DNA of 64,000 nt from JBBRRP01 sp038251425 (GTDB taxonomy: Bacteria > Myxococcota_A > Polyangia > Polyangiales > Polyangiaceae). A program made the position numbers and the translations under genes. Location of the stretch: positions 35,029-99,028 of the forward strand of contig JBBSBI010000001.1 of assembly GCA_038251425.1 (NCBI GenBank). The letters run 5' to 3'. Positions 33,169-42,682 of this stretch are shown here, one piece after another (within the stretch, counting starts at the first letter, position 1; each line of letters begins with the position of its first letter). A model generated the notes under the pieces. That model searched no databases and was not told the origin of the DNA. It saw nothing but the letters and a program-made list of their open reading frames with translations.

Positions 33169-34929
33169 CTAGTCGACGGCCCGGGCTATCGCAAGCGCCT
33201 TGGGCGCTTGGAGGACTTCAAGTGCCGGATGCTTGGGTGCAATCAGCCGGAGCTTCTCGGCAAACAGACTCGCCGCGTGGAAGTCTTGTAGCGAGAAGAG
33301 CATGAGCGCATGTTCAGCTAGTTGCTCTTGGAGAACCTGCAATGTCCCAGCGTCGCGGGATCCAGGTTGCTCAGCGAGCGTCACGACGCGGCTGAAAGCC
33401 TGATCGGAAGCGAGCGCGGCGCCCTCACGGTCGGAACGCCCCAGCGCGTGAGGCGAAAATCCAACCCAGAAGCCATGCGGCACCAGGTGCTCCCGCAACC
33501 TCGGGTCCCAGCTGGCATCGAACTGAACGAACAGCGGCCGCTCCACTGCGAGTGAGGATAGTGCGAACTCGGTCGGCCGTCGGCTGAGCCGCAGATCGCG
33601 AACCACAGGACCGAGTGCAGGCTCCGAACGCACCAGCTCCTCGCTGCCACTCCCACGCTCCAACGCTTGGAGCGGCGCAACGATCAAATCCGGGCGTTGC
33701 CCCCCGATCTCGCGAGCGGCCCAGAGGTGCCAGGCCAACTCGGAGCTTTTCAAGAGAAGGACACTCCCCGGAGGAAGATCGCTCAGCGCTTCATCGGTCC
33801 AAGCTTCACTCGCGACGTGGTCGCGGCGTCCCGCCACGTGGGTTGAACGCTCGAATCCGAGCAGCGCTAGTACGAACAGCGCTGTTACCAAGAGCCCAAC
33901 ACTCTGGCGCGCCATTGGAACGCGCCAACGTGTCAGCGTGAAGGCAGAAGCAGCTCCAACTCCAGCGAAAATACCCACTGCACTCAGCCCCAATAGAGCG
34001 AATGGCGCGAACGGATCGACGCCCAGCAGATCATCCCCCGCTTGGCTAAATATCCCGCCGAGAATGCACCAAACTCCGAGTGCCAAGGCCAAGGCCCGCG
34101 TCTGCGCCCGAAAGAGAGTGGCACACGCCCCTAAGGCCGCGATCCCTAGAGCCAAGAGCGTAAAATTCTCGTCCACTAAGGCGAGAGCCTGGTTTGGCAA
34201 CTGGGCTCGACCCACTTCACCCGCAAACGCGATGCCCAAGTCGGACCAATGTCCACCCGAGCGGACGAGCTGGCCGAGAACCAAACCGACCGCAACCCAC
34301 CCAAACAGCGCCGCCGAGAGCGCGACCGTTTGCCGGGACCAGGGTAAAGCCGCCCGACGAACGCCCAGCCGAGCCGTGAGCGCCAGCGCCAAGGCAGCAG
34401 CAGCAGCCCAATTTTCAGCAAGCGCGGCCCCGAGCGCCAATGCCAGCGCGAACGGGACCCAAGCAGCCTCAGCTTCTCGGCTCAACCAAACGCCCAACAA
34501 ACAGAGCGAGACTGCCACCGTGAGACCTCCGCCCACGGTCGCCTCGAGTTGCCAGCTTGGCCCGAGCGTCACGAGCCAAGCGGAGCCGAGCCCTGCCGCG
34601 CTGGCCGCCAATCGCGAGACCCCCAAACGCAGCGCCAGATAGCGGGTGAGACTAAAGATCAGGAAACCGCAAAGACTGAGCGCCACGACCGAGACGAGGG
34701 CCGCGCGGAGCCACTTGCCGCCGACCGGTAGCTCCAACGCGATGCTGGCTAGAAGGGCCGAAAGGGCTCCTTGGATTGCGGGCGGCCCCTGCCCCACCGC
34801 CGCCAACAGCGCCTGATCGTCGCGCCACTGGCTACCAAAACTGGCGCGCCAAATGCCGATCACGAGGGGGGCGGCCGGCGCCAAATAACTGAGGGCCTCC
34901 GCAAACGGGGTCGAGGGTTTTGGCGCCAT
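33169..34929 (-). CDS. Polytopic membrane protein, DUF2723/glycosyltransferase-like
   Basis: 586 residues with about ten hydrophobic segments in the first 380 residues and a soluble C-terminal region. The arrangement of an early Asp-Asp (QWRDDQALL) in the first loop and LPPGSVLLLKSSELAWHLWAAREIGGQRPDLIVAPL after the last helix resembles DUF2723-family proteins, some of which are glycan-modifying membrane enzymes. The C-terminal 60 residues form TPR-like helices (EHALMLFSLQDFHAASLFAEKLRLIAPKHP). No catalytic motif can be confirmed, so the function is only tentative. It is divergent from aspS. Confidence 0.6.
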   Translation of the reverse strand: MAPKPSTPFAEALSYLAPAAPLVIGIWRASFGSQWRDDQALLAAVGQGPPAIQGALSALLASIALELPVGGKWLRAALVSVVALSLCGFLIFSLTRYLALRLGVSRLAASAAGLGSAWLVTLGPSWQLEATVGGGLTVAVSLCLLGVWLSREAEAAWVPFALALALGAALAENWAAAAALALALTARLGVRRAALPWSRQTVALSAALFGWVAVGLVLGQLVRSGGHWSDLGIAFAGEVGRAQLPNQALALVDENFTLLALGIAALGACATLFRAQTRALALALGVWCILGGIFSQAGDDLLGVDPFAPFALLGLSAVGIFAGVGAASAFTLTRWRVPMARQSVGLLVTALFVLALLGFERSTHVAGRRDHVASEAWTDEALSDLPPGSVLLLKSSELAWHLWAAREIGGQRPDLIVAPLQALERGSGSEELVRSEPALGPVVRDLRLSRRPTEFALSSLAVERPLFVQFDASWDPRLREHLVPHGFWVGFSPHALGRSDREGAALASDQAFSRVVTLAEQPGSRDAGTLQVLQEQLAEHALMLFSLQDFHAASLFAEKLRLIAPKHPALEVLQAPKALAIARAVD

Positions 34930-35085
34930 CGTCGGTCAGGACAAATGCGCAGAATTGGCGAACTTGGCCCACTTTGTGTGGACGTTTATGGCTACGTTCA
35001 GCGTGGAATTGAGCCATGCGCATTTCAGCGCTAAAAGGCGCGCCCGCCCAACCTACGCAATCTTCCGCAATCTGAGGCAGTTTCT

Positions 35086-36972
35086 GTGGCCCGCTTTATC
35101 GATGAACTGAAACGCACCCATCACTGCGCTGCGATCCGCGCGGCAGACATTGGCAAAGAAGTGGTCCTCTTCGGCTGGGTTGCCAATCGCCGAGACCATG
35201 GTTCCCTGATTTTCGTCGATCTGCGGGACCGCGAGGGCATCACGCAGATCGTTTTTGATCCGGATGCTTCAAAAGAAGCCCACGAGCTAGCCAACACCCT
35301 ACGCGGCGAATGGGTAATAGGCTTGCGTGGCAAAGTTCGAAGCCGCGGTGAACAGTTCAGCAAGAAGGAAGGGCGCATGTTGAGCGCGGCCAATCCCAAC
35401 TTGCCGACCGGCGAAGTGGAGCTGGAGGTGCTTGAGGCGACCGTCTTCAACCGCAGCGAGACGCCGCCCTTTGAGATTGAGGCCCGCACCGACACTCGCG
35501 AAGAAGTACGCCTAGAATATCGCTATTTGGACTTGCGCCGCGCCCCGTTGCAGGAAGCCCTGAAGCAACGCCACCGCATGAATCAGGCGACGCGCAACTA
35601 CCTCACCGAGAACGGCTGCCTGGAACTCGAAACCCCCGTCCTGGTGAAATACACGCCGGGCGGAGCGCGCAACTTTCTGGTTCCCTCACGCCTGCACGGC
35701 GGCAAATTCTACGCGCTGGCTGAGAGCCCACAGCTTTTCAAGCAGTTGTTCATGGTGGCGGGTTTCGACCGTTACTTCCAAATTGTGCGCTGCTTTCGCG
35801 ACGAAGATCTACGCATCGACCGGCAGCCGGAGTTCACGCAGATCGACATTGAGCTGAGCTTCGTCAATCAAGATGACGTCTTCAGCCTGGTCGAAGGCCT
35901 GATCTTCAAAATTTGGAGCGCCGCGTTGGGCGTCGATTTGAAGGAAAAATATCCAAGCGGGCACTTCCCACACTTGAAGTTCGACGACGCGATGCGCGAC
36001 TACGGCAACGATAAGCCGGATCTTCGCTTCGGCATGAAGCACGTCGACCTCACCGAGCTTGTGGTGGAACACTCTGGCGGCGGGATCGGCTTCTTTCAGC
36101 CCATCGCCGAAAAGTTTAAGAACGGTACCTATCGCCGTGAACTCCCGGCAGAGATCGTGAAGGCGATGGTGGTGCCCGCTTCGGCCAACCTCACGCGCAC
36201 CGACGGCGATAAGTTGGAACAAACTGCGAAGGGCATGGGCGCTGCTGGCTTGGCGCGCGCAAAAATTGGTCCGAACGGTGAATGGTTGCAATCACCCCTT
36301 TCAAAGACGGTCACGGATGAATTCCGGACCGCGGTGAATCAAGCGCTCGGGGTAAAAGAGAACGACGTCGTCTTGTTCCAGTTTGGCCGAGCGGCTTTGG
36401 TGCACACGGTGCTGGCCAATTTGCGAGTGATCCAAGCCAAAAAGATGGGGCTGATCCCGGAAGTGGGGCACGGCAATACGTTCCAATTTTCGTGGGTGGT
36501 CGATCCGCCACTCTTTGAATACGACGACCAGACCAAGCATTGGGCCGCGGCTCACCACGCTTTCACGCGCCCACACGATGAGCACGTTGAATTACTAGGA
36601 ACAGATCCCGGCAAGGTGCTCTGCTACCGCTATGATTTAGTGCTGAACGGTTTTGAGATTGCCGGCGGCTCGATCCGTTTGCACGATCCGTTGGTCCAGT
36701 CGAAAGTGTTTTCTGCGCTCGGCATCGACGCTAAAGAAGCTGAGGACAAATTTGGATTCCTGCTGAAGGCACTGCGTTACGGCGCTCCACCCCACGGTGG
36801 GATCGCGCTTGGCATGGATCGCATCGCGATGCTGCTCGGCGGCACCGAAAGCATCCGGGACGTGATCGCTTTCCCGAAGACCCAAAAAGGGACGGACGTG
36901 ATGACCGAGGCGCCAGGCCTGGTTTCTCCCGGGCAATTGGCTGAACTCAAGATCCGCTCGATCGCTGAGTAG
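35086..36972 (+). CDS. aspS: Aspartyl-tRNA synthetase
   Basis: Class IIb synthetase charging tRNA-Asp (and possibly tRNA-Asn, if non-discriminating). 628 residues. N-terminal OB anticodon-binding domain (LFGWVANRRDHGSLIFVDLRD), class II motif 1 region, motif 2 FRDEDLRIDRQPEFTQIDIE, a GAD insertion domain in the middle as usual for bacterial enzymes, and motif 3 LGMDRIAMLLGGTESIRDVIAFPKTQ. It is somewhat longer than the E. coli enzyme (590). The start is a GTG at 35086 with GAGG upstream. A 9-bp inverted repeat flanks the upstream promoter region. Confidence 0.97.
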   Translation: MARFIDELKRTHHCAAIRAADIGKEVVLFGWVANRRDHGSLIFVDLRDREGITQIVFDPDASKEAHELANTLRGEWVIGLRGKVRSRGEQFSKKEGRMLSAANPNLPTGEVELEVLEATVFNRSETPPFEIEARTDTREEVRLEYRYLDLRRAPLQEALKQRHRMNQATRNYLTENGCLELETPVLVKYTPGGARNFLVPSRLHGGKFYALAESPQLFKQLFMVAGFDRYFQIVRCFRDEDLRIDRQPEFTQIDIELSFVNQDDVFSLVEGLIFKIWSAALGVDLKEKYPSGHFPHLKFDDAMRDYGNDKPDLRFGMKHVDLTELVVEHSGGGIGFFQPIAEKFKNGTYRRELPAEIVKAMVVPASANLTRTDGDKLEQTAKGMGAAGLARAKIGPNGEWLQSPLSKTVTDEFRTAVNQALGVKENDVVLFQFGRAALVHTVLANLRVIQAKKMGLIPEVGHGNTFQFSWVVDPPLFEYDDQTKHWAAAHHAFTRPHDEHVELLGTDPGKVLCYRYDLVLNGFEIAGGSIRLHDPLVQSKVFSALGIDAKEAEDKFGFLLKALRYGAPPHGGIALGMDRIAMLLGGTESIRDVIAFPKTQKGTDVMTEAPGLVSPGQLAELKIRSIAE

Positions 36973-37036
36973 AATCGCCCGCGCAATCGGCTAGCATCTT
37001 CGGCTTCATTCCCGGCCGCCGAGAATGGTGCTGCAA

Positions 37037-38416
37037 ATGAGTGCGAAGATCCTAGTCGTTGACGATAGCCCCACCATTCGCAAAGTCGTCGCGTCCATTT
37101 TAGCGGCCCACGACTACGAAGTCTTGCTGGCGGGGGACGGGCGCGATGCGCTGGAGGTGCTGGAGCACTCAGCGGTTGACCTCGTGATGCTCGATTTCGT
37201 GATGCCGCGAATGAACGGTTTTCAGTTCTGTCGGGAGATCCGCGCGAGCGACACCCTGCGCGAATTGCCTGTGGTGTTAATGAGCGCCAAGGGCGACAAG
37301 ATCCGTGGCCAATTCGTGCGGCAAACCGGCGCCATCGATTCGATCACCAAGCCCTTTGATGCGCGCGGGCTGATTGCCGTCGTCGAAGGTGCGCTCAAGA
37401 AGAAAACCGAAGGGCGCACGCGCTCCACGGTGCGGCCAGAAGACGAAGGTCCGTTCGAGTCGTCTCCAAGCGGGCTCCACCCGAGCACCGATCCAAGGAC
37501 GCGTCGTGCGCACGCCGTACGGGATTTCGCGGCCGAATTGGCCCGCCAGCTCGCCCCCTCCATGGCAAAATTCCCGGCCTTTGTACGAATTAGCCCGGAG
37601 CAGATTTCGGTGGCCGTGCGCGATTCTGTGACACTCGACACCGTTTCTCAGCTCGCTGGTCTGCTGCAATCGGTGGAGTTCGGAGAGAAAGACCCTCACG
37701 TCCTCTCGGGGGATCTCAGCGTCGTCTCCGTCGCGGAGATTTTGCAGCTACTCACTCTTCAGCGCAAAAGCGGAGCGCTTCGAGTCTTCAATCAGAAAGC
37801 TGAAGTTGTTCTTTTCTTGAGGCAAGGCGATCTCGATTATGCCTCTTGGCGAGGCCTGACCGCAGAATTCCTGATCGGCCGCTACGTGGTTGAGGAAGGC
37901 TTGCTCTCGCGGGCGGAGCTCCAGACGGTGCTCGACAATCGTGCGGGCTCCAAGCGTCTCTTGGGGGAAACATTGGTGATTTTGGGCTTCGCCGAGGAGC
38001 CGCAGATCCGAAAAGCGCTGGAGCGACAAACCTCAGAATTGGTGTACGAAATCGTGCGCTGGATGCACGGGCGCTTCGTTTTTCACGTCGACATCGAAAA
38101 CCCGATCGCGGAAAAAACACGGCTTTCGCTCCCCACGAGCGGGCTCGTGATGGAAGGTTTCCGACGAGTGGACGAATGGCGCGTGATCGAAGGCTCATTT
38201 GATTTCGAAGAAGTGCTGTATTGCGATCAGGTCGGCCTCGAACAGCTCGGTGATGCTTCGCAACTCACGGCGATGGAGCGGCGTGTCCTCGCAACTATTG
38301 ACGGCGAAAACACGGTTCGCGAAATCGTGAGCGAGATGGGTGGCAGTTCGTTTGAAGTCTGTAAGATCCTTTACCAATTCTTGAATTCGCGCCTGGTGCG
38401 GCGCCGAGCGCTCTAA
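37037..38416 (+). CDS. Response regulator with DUF4388 domain
   Basis: 459 residues. Receiver domain 1-120 with acidic pocket Asp9-Asp10, phospho-acceptor Asp53 (VMLDFVMP) and Lys in ITKPFD. After a Ser/Pro-rich linker comes a helical segment and then the DUF4388/PATAN-like region (about 210-330, LSVVSVAEILQLLTLQRKSGALRV), followed by a winged-helix-like C-terminal part. No DNA-binding motif is clear. DUF4388 receivers are common in Myxococcota, in motility or gliding signalling; the partner here is unknown. The ATG at 37037 begins the fold directly, while ATG 37025 adds four residues. Confidence 0.85.
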   Translation: MSAKILVVDDSPTIRKVVASILAAHDYEVLLAGDGRDALEVLEHSAVDLVMLDFVMPRMNGFQFCREIRASDTLRELPVVLMSAKGDKIRGQFVRQTGAIDSITKPFDARGLIAVVEGALKKKTEGRTRSTVRPEDEGPFESSPSGLHPSTDPRTRRAHAVRDFAAELARQLAPSMAKFPAFVRISPEQISVAVRDSVTLDTVSQLAGLLQSVEFGEKDPHVLSGDLSVVSVAEILQLLTLQRKSGALRVFNQKAEVVLFLRQGDLDYASWRGLTAEFLIGRYVVEEGLLSRAELQTVLDNRAGSKRLLGETLVILGFAEEPQIRKALERQTSELVYEIVRWMHGRFVFHVDIENPIAEKTRLSLPTSGLVMEGFRRVDEWRVIEGSFDFEEVLYCDQVGLEQLGDASQLTAMERRVLATIDGENTVREIVSEMGGSSFEVCKILYQFLNSRLVRRRAL

Positions 38417-38420
38417 TTCC

Positions 38421-39680
38421 TTGGCCCACGTTTGGCTTTGCTCCCGTCTGAACGCCGCAGCCACGGCTGACGAGGTTGCTTGGGTGCAGCGGTTGTTCGA
38501 CAGCACCGGCTCCGCCTTCACGATTGCCGAAGAGCTTCAGCGCAGTTACGCCGTACTCTGGAGCGTGAGCGAGGGGCCGGAAGGCCCCAAAGTGGGGGCG
38601 CTACTGGCCTGGTTCGCTGTCGATGAAATGCAGATCCTGCATCTTGCAACCGATCCAGACCACCGGCAGCAAGGTGTGGGCAGAGCACTCTTACAATGTG
38701 CCGTTGGCGAAGCCCTGGCACGCGGCTGCCGACTGATCTTGCTCGAAACACGGCGCTCAAACCGTGCCGCGCTCGCCCTTTACAAACGCTTTGGATTTGA
38801 AACAGTCCGCGAGCGCAAGCACTACTACTCAAACCCCACCGAGGATGGCCTGGAGATGGCGGTAAGCCCAAAGATCCCAAAGCAGCAAAAGCGCCTGCAG
38901 CTCCTGAGAAGGACCGCAATCGGTGATGCCTACCACGTCCTCACCTTCACCGACCCCGAAGACACGGCAGCCGAGCCTGGCCAATTCATGATGATCCGTG
39001 GAGAGGATTGGGGCGAGGCACCCCTTCTGGCGCGCCCGATGAGCTACCTCACGGCTGGCCATGAGCCTTCAATCCTGATCAAAGTGATCGGCAAAGGCAC
39101 ACTAGCTATGGCCCGCGCCGAAGCCGGCGCTTGGTTCACGCTCATGGGCCCGCTTGGCACCCAGTGGCGCGAACCCGAGAAAGATCGAAAAGTAGTCCTG
39201 GTGGGTGGCGGTGTCGGCATCGCTCCGCTGATTTTCTTCGCACAAAAGCTGAGCGCGGCGGGCATCCGTGCCACCACAGTTTATGGCGGACGGAGCGCGA
39301 AAGATCTGCCTCTGCTCGCGGAGCTTCAGGTGCTTTGCGACGTGATTGTCACCACCGAAGATGGCTCGCTGGGGACGCACGGGCGAGTGCCCGTTGTGCT
39401 CGACGCGCTGCTCAAGCAGCACGCACAAGTCTACACGTGCGGCCCCGATCGAATGATGGCAAAGGTGGCGGAGCTGTGCGCTGCCGCTCAGGTTCCGTGC
39501 GAAGTTTCTTTGGAGACGCCCATGGCTTGCGGCTACGGCGTGTGTCTCGGCTGCCCGGTGCCAACGCACGAAGGGAAGTACCTCTACGCCTGCGTCGAAG
39601 GCCCGTGCATGGATGCGGCAAGAGTTGATTTTTCAAAAGCCGAGCACGCACCGGTGCGCAAAGGGGGAATGCCCGCATGA
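38421..39680 (+). CDS. RimI-PyrK fusion: ribosomal-protein-alanine acetyltransferase + dihydroorotate dehydrogenase electron-transfer subunit
   Basis: A single 419-codon frame joining two unrelated full-length proteins. Residues 1-146 are RimI-like GNAT (ILHLATDPDHRQQGVGRALL, LETRRSNRAALALYKRFGFETVRERKHYYSNP), which in E. coli acetylates S18. Residues 147-419 are PyrK, the FAD/[2Fe-2S] subunit passing electrons from PyrD to NAD: GQFMMIRGEDWGEAPLLARPMS, VGGGVGIAPLIFF, and cluster cysteines in CGYGVCLGCP and YACVEGPC. RimI's usual C-terminus (EDGLEM) coincides with an internal ATG at 38856 that has GAGG 11 bases upstream, so PyrK may also be made alone. TTG start at 38421. It overlaps pyrD by ATGA. 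Confidence 0.85.
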   Translation: MAHVWLCSRLNAAATADEVAWVQRLFDSTGSAFTIAEELQRSYAVLWSVSEGPEGPKVGALLAWFAVDEMQILHLATDPDHRQQGVGRALLQCAVGEALARGCRLILLETRRSNRAALALYKRFGFETVRERKHYYSNPTEDGLEMAVSPKIPKQQKRLQLLRRTAIGDAYHVLTFTDPEDTAAEPGQFMMIRGEDWGEAPLLARPMSYLTAGHEPSILIKVIGKGTLAMARAEAGAWFTLMGPLGTQWREPEKDRKVVLVGGGVGIAPLIFFAQKLSAAGIRATTVYGGRSAKDLPLLAELQVLCDVIVTTEDGSLGTHGRVPVVLDALLKQHAQVYTCGPDRMMAKVAELCAAAQVPCEVSLETPMACGYGVCLGCPVPTHEGKYLYACVEGPCMDAARVDFSKAEHAPVRKGGMPA

Positions 39681-40582
39681 CGGATCTCTCGGTAAAAATC
39701 GGCCAGTTGACGCTCAAGAACCCGATCCTCACAGCCTCGGGCTGCTTCGGCTACGGGCTCGAATACGACGATTTCTACGACGTGGCGGAACTCGGTGGCA
39801 TCTGCACCAAGGGCTTGAGCTTGCACCCCCGCGCTGGAAATCCTCCGGAGCGCATTTGCGAAACGTCTGCCGGCATGCTGAATGCGATCGGCTTGGCCAA
39901 CGTCGGCGTTGAGGCCTTCTGCACCGAGAAGCTGCCGAAGCTGCGCGCGCGCGGTGTGAGCGTGATCGCCAACATCTTCGCCAGTAGCGTGGAGGATTTC
40001 GTGACCATCGCCCGTCGGCTGGAGCGTGAGACTGGCGTGCATGCGATCGAGTTGAACGTATCTTGCCCCAACGTGACGCATGGGGGCATCGAGTTTGGTC
40101 GGGATGCGGGGCTTGCCTCCGAGGTCACGCGCCGCGTGCGGGATGCCACTCGCCTCCCGATTTGGGTAAAAATGAGCCCAGAAGCGGGAGATCTGGTGGG
40201 TGTCGGCTTGGCGTGCCAAGCCGCTGGCGCCGATGCGCTAACGGCCATCAACACCGTTCGCGGCATGTCGATCGATGTGCACACCAAACGGCTGCGCCTA
40301 GCTAACCGCACGGGAGGCATGAGTGGGCCCGCGCTGAAGCCGATCGCGATCCGTATGGTGTGGGAGCTGGCACGCGCCGTTTCAATTCCGATTATCGGCA
40401 TCGGCGGTGCTGCCACTGCTGAGGATGTGATCGAATTCATGTTGGCCGGAGCCAGCGCGGTGCAGCTTGGCACCGTGAATTTTTATGACCCGTGCGCGGC
40501 GATCAAAGCTGTGCGTGGCCTCGCCGAATATTGCAAGAAAGAGCAATTGAGCGCGCAAGAGCTGATAGGTCGTGCAGAATGA
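39677..40582 (+). CDS. pyrD: Dihydroorotate dehydrogenase, class 1B catalytic subunit
   Basis: FMN enzyme oxidising dihydroorotate to orotate in pyrimidine synthesis. 301 residues. Signature regions are LKNPILTASGCFGYG, GLSLHPRAGNPPERICET, ELNVSCPNV (with the class 1 catalytic cysteine region), IWVKMSP, AINTVRGM and IIGIGGAATAEDVIEFMLAGASAVQLGT. Pairing with PyrK immediately upstream (ATGA overlap) identifies it as the NAD-linked PyrDB type rather than the quinone-linked class 2 form. Confidence 0.95.
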   Translation: MTDLSVKIGQLTLKNPILTASGCFGYGLEYDDFYDVAELGGICTKGLSLHPRAGNPPERICETSAGMLNAIGLANVGVEAFCTEKLPKLRARGVSVIANIFASSVEDFVTIARRLERETGVHAIELNVSCPNVTHGGIEFGRDAGLASEVTRRVRDATRLPIWVKMSPEAGDLVGVGLACQAAGADALTAINTVRGMSIDVHTKRLRLANRTGGMSGPALKPIAIRMVWELARAVSIPIIGIGGAATAEDVIEFMLAGASAVQLGTVNFYDPCAAIKAVRGLAEYCKKEQLSAQELIGRAE

Positions 40583-41847
40583 CTCGGCCCGCGTGGAGCT
40601 GGCTGTGCCTTGGCAGCATGGCTCTCATCGCTTGCGAGCCCGAACAGCCGGCACCCCTCCAGACCAATGAACGGAGCCCCAACGCAGGGATTCAACCGGC
40701 ACCTCTAGCGTCGCCCAAAGTGCTCAACACAGAGCCGAACGCCGCGAGTGCGCCCGGGCGCCTGCGCGATGCACTCCCTTCAGCACTCACGACGCCCCAC
40801 GCCATTCGAGAGGATCAGCCGGTCGCGGCTACCGTGGCTGAGGCCCTTCCGCCCGAATCACTCGAATTGAAAGCCCGTTTTCAGTGGGCCGATCTGCCGG
40901 CAACGGGTCAAGTTCGAGATCTGCAACATGCGTCGCTCGAACGGATCCAGCGACGCACGGCGCTCAACCTGGCAGTCACGCTGTCACACCCGGGGGGAAT
41001 GCGCCTCCGTTTTGACTCCGCTGGCTTCATGTTTCCGGACCAAAGCGAGATCCGCGCCCGCCAGGACCTTTTGGGTCACATTTTGGTCTGGCCAAAAGGC
41101 AGTGCTTATCGGACTTTGCCGCTGGGTTCGCTGCGCGCTGTTTTTCTTGAGCGCCGGGTCGATGTAACGCCGCTCATTCCCCCGAATCTCCGAAAATTGG
41201 GGCAAAGCCGTGTGCTTGAGCACGCCGTGGAGGAGGTCGAGCTCGGGACGAGCCAAGGCAAGCTCGCACTCAGTATGGCGCCATTTCCTGGATTTGAAGC
41301 GTCGGCCACGTTGCTTTGCCGATTCCTCGTTGAGCTGATCGCAGCCGATCCAGAAAACGCAGTCTGTGAAAGCGGTAATCTACCTTTGCGAGCGGAGTTT
41401 CATTGGGCAGAGGGTGGACAATTGGCTTTTCTGGTCGAGAAGCTAAAACGGGGATCTGACGCGGGAGCCACGCCGTTTCAAGTACCGCCCAGCGCTGCGC
41501 ATTTCTCGCTCGGAGATTGGCCTCCGCAAGATCCGTTACTCGCCGATACCGAAGCCCTCGCTTCACTCCGAACCAGCAACACACAGGCTAAGGACACCGG
41601 CCTCACCGTCGTCAACAACACGGATCTCTTGCGCTATGTGCTGATCGACGCTACGCCAGTGGCCTGGGTCTTACCGGGGGCTTCACTCCGGATCCGGCTC
41701 CCGGAAGGGCGCTACCAGATCGCATTGCGTGATTTTTTGGGGCAAAATCTGCTGCCCGCGCGCCTCATTTCCGTACCCACACGGATCGTGGCGATTCCAG
41801 AAGCCAACGCAGGGGCAGACCCGGAATCGAAGCGCTCGGGCGACTAG
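40579..41847 (+). CDS. Putative lipoprotein of unknown function
   Basis: 422 residues from the ATG at 40579, which overlaps the pyrD stop (ATGA). The N-terminus MTRPAWSWLCLGSMALIAC ends in a lipobox. A Pro/Ala-rich spacer (20-80) follows, then about 330 residues with beta-rich character and no recognised domain. Coupling to pyrD suggests operon membership but not a shared function. The 3' end overlaps a convergent gene at a shared CTAG. Confidence 0.6.
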   Translation: MTRPAWSWLCLGSMALIACEPEQPAPLQTNERSPNAGIQPAPLASPKVLNTEPNAASAPGRLRDALPSALTTPHAIREDQPVAATVAEALPPESLELKARFQWADLPATGQVRDLQHASLERIQRRTALNLAVTLSHPGGMRLRFDSAGFMFPDQSEIRARQDLLGHILVWPKGSAYRTLPLGSLRAVFLERRVDVTPLIPPNLRKLGQSRVLEHAVEEVELGTSQGKLALSMAPFPGFEASATLLCRFLVELIAADPENAVCESGNLPLRAEFHWAEGGQLAFLVEKLKRGSDAGATPFQVPPSAAHFSLGDWPPQDPLLADTEALASLRTSNTQAKDTGLTVVNNTDLLRYVLIDATPVAWVLPGASLRIRLPEGRYQIALRDFLGQNLLPARLISVPTRIVAIPEANAGADPESKRSGD

Positions 41848-42515
41848 TTCACCCCAAGGCCAAATTCTGCGGCGTAATCCGCCTCACCAAATTCAACATC
41901 TTGGTAGCCCTGCGCGCTCATTCTTAAGCGCAGGGTCTCCACCGCAATTTCAAGCGCCTCAAGCCGTGTGGTGAGCAAATAAAACTCAGTGTCGGGTACG
42001 GGCGGCGCCTGGGAAAGCCGAAGATCCAGGGCATCGCGGTCCTCGGCAGCTACTCGCAAGTGCGAGCGCGGGCCGTCGTGTTCGGTCGTGTTGAACAACG
42101 CATCGTAGGCGACTCCGATCGGGTTGAACCAAAGAAAGACGGTTCGAAGCCCAACTTGCCAATCGTGCACGTTTCGCTGTTGTGCTCGCCAGATCCCAAA
42201 GTAAGTCTTCCTGACGACTTCTCCAAAGTACGCGCCCACGACCCGCGCCACGAGTGGCCCGAGCTCGGGCTTCTCGCTCAGCTCTGCCCGGACTCCAGAG
42301 ATGTAGTGATCCACCAACGACAGTGTGTCCGGGGTGAAATCGAGGGGCACTCGCAACGAACGCCACACATACTGCACGCATGATCCGCATAGCTCGGCCA
42401 CATTTTCGGGCACATCGATCAGTGTGATGGGTGCTGGGAGGTCCTCATCCGTATCGTCAGGGGAACGCGAGTCTTGAAAGTCATCGTCAGAAGGGGGTGC
42501 CACGCACGGGAGCAT
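41844..42515 (-). CDS. Conserved-looking hypothetical protein
   Basis: 223 residues. The N-terminus is acidic (SDDDFQDSRSPDDTDEDLP), followed by a Cys-containing segment (ELCGSCVQYVW), a helical centre with several Trp residues (GIWRAQQRNVHDWQVGLRTVFLWFNP) and a C-terminal helix. No signal peptide or transmembrane helix is evident. Not recognised; myxobacterial proteins of this type are usually labelled hypothetical. It stands between convergent and divergent genes without an operon partner. Confidence 0.6.
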   Translation of the reverse strand: MLPCVAPPSDDDFQDSRSPDDTDEDLPAPITLIDVPENVAELCGSCVQYVWRSLRVPLDFTPDTLSLVDHYISGVRAELSEKPELGPLVARVVGAYFGEVVRKTYFGIWRAQQRNVHDWQVGLRTVFLWFNPIGVAYDALFNTTEHDGPRSHLRVAAEDRDALDLRLSQAPPVPDTEFYLLTTRLEALEIAVETLRLRMSAQGYQDVEFGEADYAAEFGLGVN

Positions 42516-42587
42516 AGCGGAAAACTAAGCGGTATCTGCTCGGGGAAGCAGTTACCAGCTGCAAGCTTCGTCATTTTTGACCCGCCA

Positions 42588-42601
42588 GACTTCCGGAAGT
42601 C
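42588..42601. promoter_or_regulatory. 14-bp perfect palindrome upstream of metallophosphoesterase
   Basis: GACTTCCGGAAGTC is fully symmetrical and lies 82 bp before the metallophosphoesterase ATG and 73 bp after the divergent gene's start. It is a candidate operator; no regulator is adjacent. Confidence 0.3.
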
Positions 42602-42682
42602 CTCCACGAAACAGGAACAAAATTACTCCCTACTCCGGAGGGGGCTTGGATCTGACGCGAGCGTGTTATTGTTTGTCCCCTT

